Assembly: GCA_032622095.1 (NCBI GenBank) | Contig: CP136064.1 | Location: 192,169,948 to 192,233,947 of the forward strand | DNA from: Siphonodentalium dalli | Taxonomy: Eukaryota > Mollusca > Scaphopoda > Gadilida > Siphonodentaliidae | DNA: 64,000 nt | Direction: 5' to 3' | Notes under the pieces: model-generated | Told to the model about the DNA's origin: nothing | Seen by the model: only the letters and a program-made list of their open reading frames with translations | Database searches by the model: none | In this document: in pieces, positions 58,196 to 64,000 of the stretch | Layout: each line of letters starts with the position of its first letter | Position numbering within the stretch: the first letter of the stretch is position 1 | Position numbers and translations under genes: made by a program

Positions 58196-58705
58196 AGAGT
58201 ATTTGCCAGTCTGAGTAATGACATGTAAAATCATATAACACATAATGACAACAATATGTAAAAATTCTTCATGTTTATAACACTGATATCTATATTGTAC
58301 TATTCTTCTTTTGATGATAGAAGGCCTCCAAAACAGTGTGGGGTAGATGAGATTAAGGGTGAAAATTGTGACTGATTTTCAAGCTTGATCTGAGTCAAGG
58401 GATATCTCAATGTGCCACTCCGATCATAACATGGCCACTTTAATAAGACATCATAATTTGTTATTGCACATATTAAGCAATGAACATAATCACATAGAGC
58501 CAGTTGCCTCCAACCATTTTGATATCGGGGTATATATCTTAAAATAAAGGTACATTTGTTGTCTGATCCTCGTTTCCATACATTAACTCTTCTATTTTGC
58601 ATATATGTGTCATTTGTATATTACGTTATTTGTTTGAATTTGGAAATAAAAATATGGTTTCACAAAAAGTACATTAATTTTATTATTATTTTTGGGTAAT
58701 TGCAG

Positions 58706-58811
58706 GCTGGTTGGAGAAAATGGAGTGGTGAACATCCAGATTGGTATGCAAGGCGTGAGACATCAACACACCCTGATTGGTTCAACAGGAGGAGGGACAC
58801 TATCAGACGAG
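58706..58811 (+). CDS. unnamed W/H/P-rich protein, exon 3 (plus-strand gene)
   Basis: A 106-nt exon, acceptor TTGCAG and donor GAG|GTACCT (intron from 58812), phase 0 to phase 1. It encodes AGWRKWSGEHPDWYARR and then STHPDWFNRRRDTIRR. The two HPDW blocks form an internal near-repeat (HPDWYARR, HPDWFNRR) of 17-residue spacing, very basic and aromatic, which would suit binding to an acidic surface such as tubulin. This last point is inference. Confidence 0.78.
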
Positions 58812-59761
58812 GTACCTGAGGCCCTCGGGGGTTTACAGTCAAATCGTTTCAGTCACAAATTGTTTTCCAAATTATAAAGTTGGTACAGTTTGTGTATCAT
58901 AAATCATGAATATTGTACATTTCAAGAATGCCAAGACAAACATATATCTGACTAATCAATATTGAATGATAAATTGATTAAAATTTCTGATGACTCCCTA
59001 CATTTGCGCACATGATTGGGTGAGAAATACACTATTACTTTTATGTTGTTGTGAGGTATGGTACAAATCAATGCAGAAAGACAAAAACAGTGAGATATAG
59101 GCTAACATTTCAGGCGTTATATTCTAGACCTATATTTAAATTTGAATTAGAACATGGCGTCTTCAACCTTGTATTCTTTTTCACCTGGGCACAAGAAATC
59201 CAAGGAGGGTGATTTTTCGAAAATAATTGAATCCTTCCTATGATTGAATCAAATTGAATCGGCAGCCCAATCCATCGCAAGGCTCAAGAAATACCCTCAC
59301 AAATATCCTGTACCGAACCGTTGCCCCTATATTCCTTCTTGTAGTAATACCATGTCCCTCGTCAGTTTGGGGTTTGGATTGGTTATATGTAGCTATCAAA
59401 ACATTCCATATAAAATATTACATACAAAGTTTAGAGTAATTTTTAGACAATACATTTAACTCATTTATTAAAGCATTGACCACCATCTTTATATTTACCA
59501 TCTTTGTGTTGGTCAGCATCACATACACACTTTTTATGGGAACCTTTGTGGCAGTATTTTAATATATATTTGAAATTTCATCTGAAAATTCATACTCGCA
59601 TAGCATATCGCTGTGTTATAATGCACCATTCAAAATTGAAACTAAAACTCTTATAATAGAAGTAACATAACAATTACACAGCATATGACTGTAATACACA
59701 TAAAGGACACGATCTGACATCACTATATCAGATAAGTACATTAACCCACATTTTATTTCAG

Positions 59762-60033
59762 CTGATTACAAGGTAACGAACTGGCATTATGAAAGGCCAT
59801 CAAAGCCAACAAGCCGCACCCATGACATATTCATTCCGTATACCAACGAAGTGCAGAACAAAGATGTAGTGAAAGCCATGCCTCACAATAAGGATTACAG
59901 GGGAAGTCACAGCCATCCGAAGCCATTCCCAATGGACATACCACCCCCGAAATGGGGACTCTATAATCCAGCTAATTATGAGGAGCCAACCAGATTTGAC
60001 CACTTCCCACCGATAAAGTACAATGGATGTTGA
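59762..60033 (+). CDS. unnamed W/H/P-rich protein, exon 4 with stop (plus-strand gene)
   Basis: Terminal exon after a TTTATTTCAG acceptor; 90 codons and TGA at 60031-60033. It starts ADYKVTNWHYERPSKPTSR, passes through HDIFIPYTNEVQNKDVV and ends with PPPKWGLYNPANYEEPTRF then DHFPPIKYNGC. The mature product is 162 residues, hydrophilic and without membrane segments. Proline- and aromatic-rich proteins of this length with no catalytic motif are common among axonemal microtubule inner proteins; I could not match it to a named one. An AATAAA lies 15 bp after the stop. Confidence 0.82.
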
Positions 60034-60047
60034 ATGGGATTATGCAC

Positions 60048-60053
60048 AATAAA
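60048..60053 (+). terminator. polyadenylation signal AATAAA
   Basis: AATAAA 15 bp after the stop codon of the plus-strand gene, the expected cleavage signal, implying a very short 3' UTR. Confidence 0.5.
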
Positions 60054-60616
60054 CCCAATAAGACAACCAATAGAAGACAATCGATACTACACCATCAAGA
60101 GAAACCATAGTGGGACTGAGTGGGAGAGAATTTTTTTCATTATAATTTGATTGAAATGTTAAATCTGATTACGAAATCAATAGTATATACATTGTACAAG
60201 ACTAATTTATTTCTTAAAATACGTTTCAGGAAATTTGATGTTACCAGTATTTGATGAAAAAAATAATCATGGGGATCATACTAATAACCTACTGGTAATA
60301 AATGTTGAAGTTGAGTATTCAGAAACACCAAATTACAACATTTACCATTTTCCTGCATAAGTTAGGCAATTAATAATTAAAGTCTTTGATTTGATATTAT
60401 TTATATACAACAAAATATAAGAGAAGATTTTATTTTTATGGTTTATAATTTCCAAAAGTTATCGAAGTTTGATATGTAGACAATTGTTTTTTGTTACAAA
60501 CCCTCTGATTTTGTATGAAATATATAAAATCAGTTCACCGGTACATTTTACCTTTTCCTTTTATATCTTCAATGCAAATCCATCATTAAAGGGATTGAGG
60601 GCCTTCGAGGTGTGTT

Positions 60617-61049
60617 CAAGTCTGCAAATAATGTGTCTGTCATTTGCAGAATGAGGTCCCCAGAGGGAGAATTTAGTGACGCTACCCCACTATGCACAAA
60701 ATTAACCCTCTGGGAACCTCATTCTGCTTAGGCCTCAAATGCTATGGGGGACCTAGGATCAGATTGAAAATCCCCAGTTGAAGTTGGTGATGTTCACCCA
60801 TTGGAACCCTGATTATGCATTTTGTATTCAGCAAATTAGGAGATATAGATACTTCCCAAAAGGGAAAAAGTAACTAAAAACAATGTTAAATTGAGACTAT
60901 AAATACTTCCCAGAAGATGAGGCCTAAGCAGAATGAGGTCCGCAGAGGGTGAATTTGGTGATGCTAACCTGCTGTGTGGAATAGCATCACTAAATTCACC
61001 CTCTGGGGACCTTATTCTGCAATTGACAGACACATTATTTGCAGGCTTG
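60617..61049. mobile_element. hAT-like MITE, copy 2
   Basis: CAAGTCTGCAAATAATGTGT start and inverted counterpart at the end; flanks GGTGTGTT and AGTGGGTT (6 of 8). Interior inverted relative to 55615-56058. About 580 bp after the plus-strand gene. Confidence 0.75.
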
Positions 61050-61407
61050 AGTGGGTTCATGTGAAAAAAAACATAACTATCATCAACAAGTACATGAAGA
61101 AATAGATTGACTTGTTCTTATTTTCACAACTCTCCAATAACGAAATTTTGCATGTCAAAAATAATTGTTATGTAAACAGTACCATTACAGTGGAATTACC
61201 AATAAAAGTCCAATTTATATATAGTCGGATCAGATACAAAAGTCAAAACTTGACAGTAAACTCCAAGGTTTCAAATTTTTTTTAATTCAAACCAAATTCT
61301 TTTAACTTACAACACGATTGGTGATGTTTGTTGACAAATCACTGTAACAGTTTTGTTTATATAACAATGGTTTCAATACTAAAAAATTCACTATTGGAGA
61401 ACTATCA

Positions 61408-61626
61408 ATGATGAATATAAGAACAAACTTCATCTATTTTTCCATGTTCTTTTTAGTGGTGATGCTATTAGACTTATATTTTGTGCAGTTTTACCACAAA
61501 CATAACTTCACACAGCAAAATGGATGCTGTGAACCAGACATTAATAATGTTTTCCCATATATTGCAACAAATTTTAAGTACTGGGACCGTCAAATTCCAA
61601 ATCATGTTAAGTTATTAAATTATTAA
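61408..61626 (+). CDS. possible type II membrane protein, 5' exon or short ORF
   Basis: An open frame of 72 codons beginning MMNIRTNFIYFSMFF and followed by LVVMLLDLYFVQFYHK, a single hydrophobic segment near the N-terminus preceded by an Arg: the layout of a signal anchor of Golgi type II enzymes. The rest is polar (NFTQQNGCCEPD). A GTTAAG near 61610 could serve as a donor. A diverged copy, including the sequence upstream of the ATG, occurs at about 5458-5628 and resumes at 6153 after a transposon, so this may equally be a dispersed repeat. Substitutions between the copies are not clearly biased to synonymous sites. Product function unknown. Confidence 0.3.
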   Translation: MMNIRTNFIYFSMFFLVVMLLDLYFVQFYHKHNFTQQNGCCEPDINNVFPYIATNFKYWDRQIPNHVKLLNY

Positions 61627-61772
61627 TTCTTTGAATATTTTATACACTGTAGTCTTGTAGATGAACATTTTTTGTGAATGGTTACCTCTCCTTTTGATGT
61701 GGTGTGATGTGCATTATTTAGCACTGGTGTGCCAAGTATAGTTCAGTTACCATTGGACGATTTTTCATATAA

Positions 61773-62026
61773 CCCTTTCAAGACAGGAGGTGAGCTGGTG
61801 CAGCATTAAAGATCCTGTGACAGTGCATTCTCTTATATAGGCGATTCTCCCATAGGGAGCATACAACATAATGCAATGGCTTACAAGGTCAAGATAAATA
61901 TTGTTAGGCCAATGCATTATCTAATATGCGATGCTCGATCCCTATGGGAAACTCACATAATTATATAAGATAATGCATTGGCACAGGATTTTCGCCAAAT
62001 TTCAGGAAGCTCCAGTAATGGAAGGG
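61773..62026. mobile_element. piggyBac-like MITE with ATAA flanks
   Basis: CCCTTTCAAGACAGGAGG start, ATGGAAGGG end as in 1011-1234; flanked by ATAA on both sides (61769-61772, 62027-62030) in place of TTAA. Confidence 0.7.
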
Positions 62027-62086
62027 ATAAAGTAATCATATAAAATATTATAGTATGTCAATTCAGATATGCGATAAAATCAGGTA

Positions 62087-62265
62087 CAGTAATGCCCTAA
62101 ATAATCAACTCCTTAACCACAGCAGAATTATGGGTAATTTTTCAGGATTTAGTTGGAAATGAGAGCTTTCCTATGAATGGTAACAAGCCATATTTCTGAC
62201 AAAATCCTGAAAAATTACCCATAATTCTGCTGTGGTTAAGGAGGTGATTATTTAGGGCATTACTG
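62087..62265. mobile_element. 179-bp foldback MITE with TA duplication
   Basis: CAGTAATGCCCTAAATAATC and complement; the inverted match covers about 65 bp on each side. TA flanks (62085-62086, 62266-62267) and CAGT ends suit Tc1/mariner. Confidence 0.82.
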
Positions 62266-62269
62266 TATA

Positions 62270-64000
62270 AGCCAGGTTATTGCTGTACCACTAGTGGAAA
62301 AGGGAATATGTTTTCTAGAATGATTTACTGGTTTACTTGAATAAATAATTGTCACTGATGATGAAATGATTCTATGATGTGTCTACAACAGAAATCTGTG
62401 TTTAGTCAATTAAATAAAAGATCCTTGTCAGCACCTTGGTCAAGTGAAAGCTGGGTTTTATTGTGAGGTTTTTTTTTGACAGTTCATATAAATTGTGATG
62501 ACAATTTTATGTGGACTGTCTAACATTTCGTTAAATTTCGGGGTTGCTCTGCATGACAGTGACCAAGGGCAAGATTGGGAATTATTAGTTCAGATACTGT
62601 ATTGTAAATCACTACCATTGAAATCATCCTCTTAAGGTAGATAAAAGATTATTTTAATATAACTTGTTATATAGATTGAATGGAAAAGATAATAAATTTG
62701 AGTCAGAGACTCCAGTCAATTTCCACATGCTAAGACTGTGGGAAAACCTACATGTATATATGTTGCTATATTTAAAACGTTACACTATTAGGCTGTGATT
62801 TGTGCCCAGTGTTTTTTTTAATCTTTCTATTAACTTATGTCTGGTGACACCAGATTATTCTCATGTGTTTTTCATGGACAATAATACCAATTTCAAAATG
62901 GGTTTAAAAAATTGGGATACTACAATAAAATAGAAATACTGTGCATACTTTCAATATTATGGCAAATTAAAATTCACAAAACATGATAGAAAATTTTTCA
63001 ATGTTGCTATATGTTTTCAAGTTCAAACACCTTGATTGCAGAGACCAACCAAGAGGGCGACTTGGGAGACATCGTCGCCCTGAAATGTGCCTCTTCTCCC
63101 TCTATTATTTGTCCAAATGCAAGGGAGAAGTGACCTCTCTCATATACCGATATGAATATGTACCAACAGCATATTTAAAGTATATTTACTGATTATAATG
63201 GGCTTCTTACTCACTATAATGGTTTTATAAATCGGCTATCATGTTATATAATACTTATTGGATCATAGACGGGTGATGTTGAGGTGTAAATTGAGCCATT
63301 GCCACTTCTCCATGAATAGTCTATTTCTCCCAAATAACCAAACAGGGAGAAGTGACATCTCCCAATATGAAACCTCTGGGCTCGTCCCTGCTTGGTTGCA
63401 TATATTGTACTGGAAGAAGCTTGGAAACCACCTGTCAGATGAAGTAACTTTGGAACTGACCCTTTGTAATGCACTGATTATAGTTGTTATTTTCGATGAA
63501 TTGTTGCCTCTGATTATCTTTGTTAACTTAAAAAACTCTATTAAGTTCTTCAATATCACCGTGTTGACAATAACTTTTATGTACATGTATATGCAATGGT
63601 ATAGAATATAACTTTCTCCTTTCACTTACTTAATATTAATTTTTCTCAGTGTAATGTAATTTTTGTATACATGTATATATAGTGGTATTGAATATAACGT
63701 TTATCCATTCACTCATTTAATTTTAGTTTCTCTTGGTGGGAACAGAACGCAAGTAATAAATGTGCATGGGACCATAATTAAAAGATTGTTTCTCCTCTCC
63801 CGACGACCCATTTGTTGCTGCCGATTCAAAATATTATATTCATCTCAGTTTTCATTATTTTTTTTTTAACCAGTAGCAGATTTTTTATTAAAGTATTATT
63901 TTTAGTTAACAGCGATTTCTAGGGACTGTGTAAGTATTCAATGCAAATTTCTAGGACTAGATCTCAGTTGCAACTGACCATTGGATCAAATGTAAGTCAA
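62270..64000. other. right-end stretch without a supported gene
   Basis: A/T-rich. A small GC hairpin GGGCGACTTGGGAGAC..GTCGCCC at 63056-63080 and a pair of loosely similar GGGAGAAGTGAC blocks (63122, 63346). Short ORFs near 63.3-63.6 kb overlap in antisense and show no family features. Confidence 0.4.

Noticed and set aside
59153-59242. Plus ATG with MASSTLYSFSPGHKKSK
   Set aside because: Short, ends at a stop within intron 3 of the plus-strand gene, no donor in frame.
62983-63192. Plus ORF of 69 codons with a TTGCAG acceptor-like start near 63040
   Set aside because: Contains a GC hairpin, no matching upstream exon or family; not enough to call a gene.

Overview
The window is nuclear DNA from an animal: A+T-rich, with short coding exons bounded by GT..AG introns, almost no long reading frames, and an extreme load of transposable elements. 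Repeat style (AGGTCA-rich retroposon tails, 'AAGATGGC' elements, G/C-tract elements, many foldback elements) looks like a marine invertebrate such as a mollusc, brachiopod or hemichordate. That placement is inference only; nothing here fixes the phylum. No rRNA, tRNA, CRISPR or bacterial feature was seen.

Three multi-exon genes could be put together by splice phase. (1) A secreted or membrane alpha-carbonic anhydrase runs on the minus strand from its start codon at 25451 to 2768 and continues off the left edge; four exons join to an uninterrupted 142-residue N-terminal part, including a 24-nt microexon, with an 18.8-kb transposon-filled first intron. (2) A minus-strand gene (51805 to 41888, three exons, 184 aa) and (3) a plus-strand gene (52210 to 60033, four exons, 162 aa) start head to head about 400 bp apart. 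Both encode short Trp/Tyr/Pro-rich proteins without recognised domains, and an RFX-like X-box lies between them, so I infer ciliary/axonemal proteins. A possible type II membrane protein 5' exon (61408-61626) has a diverged copy near 5.5 kb.

The rest is layered mobile DNA. 0-15 kb: MITEs and TIR elements inside and downstream of carbonic anhydrase introns. 15-23.2 kb: an 8.1-kb inverted-repeat element carrying broken pieces of an invertebrate protein family (DQxHEQ, HEEADTR and Cys-rich blocks). 24-30.5 kb: a foldback, a Mutator-like element with a perfect 9-bp target duplication, and AGGTCA-type retroposons. 30.6-35.8 kb: a 5.2-kb palindromic element with short-palindrome arrays at both ends, into which a 5'-truncated non-LTR retrotransposon (RT frame ending at 34908) has inserted. 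36-41 kb: further palindrome arrays, a perfect 103-bp palindrome with an 8-bp target duplication, and MITEs. 42-51 kb: introns of the minus gene, with TTAA-flanked elements in a local duplication and a 2.7-kb palindrome. 52-61 kb: introns and flank of the plus gene with GCGCTTAAGCGC-type arrays, two hAT-like MITEs and a TTAA element.

The most informative signals are paralogous 'filled' versus 'empty' sites inside the window. They independently fix TTAA as the target duplication of two nonautonomous families. A second theme is several TIR families whose ends carry clusters of short perfect palindromes.
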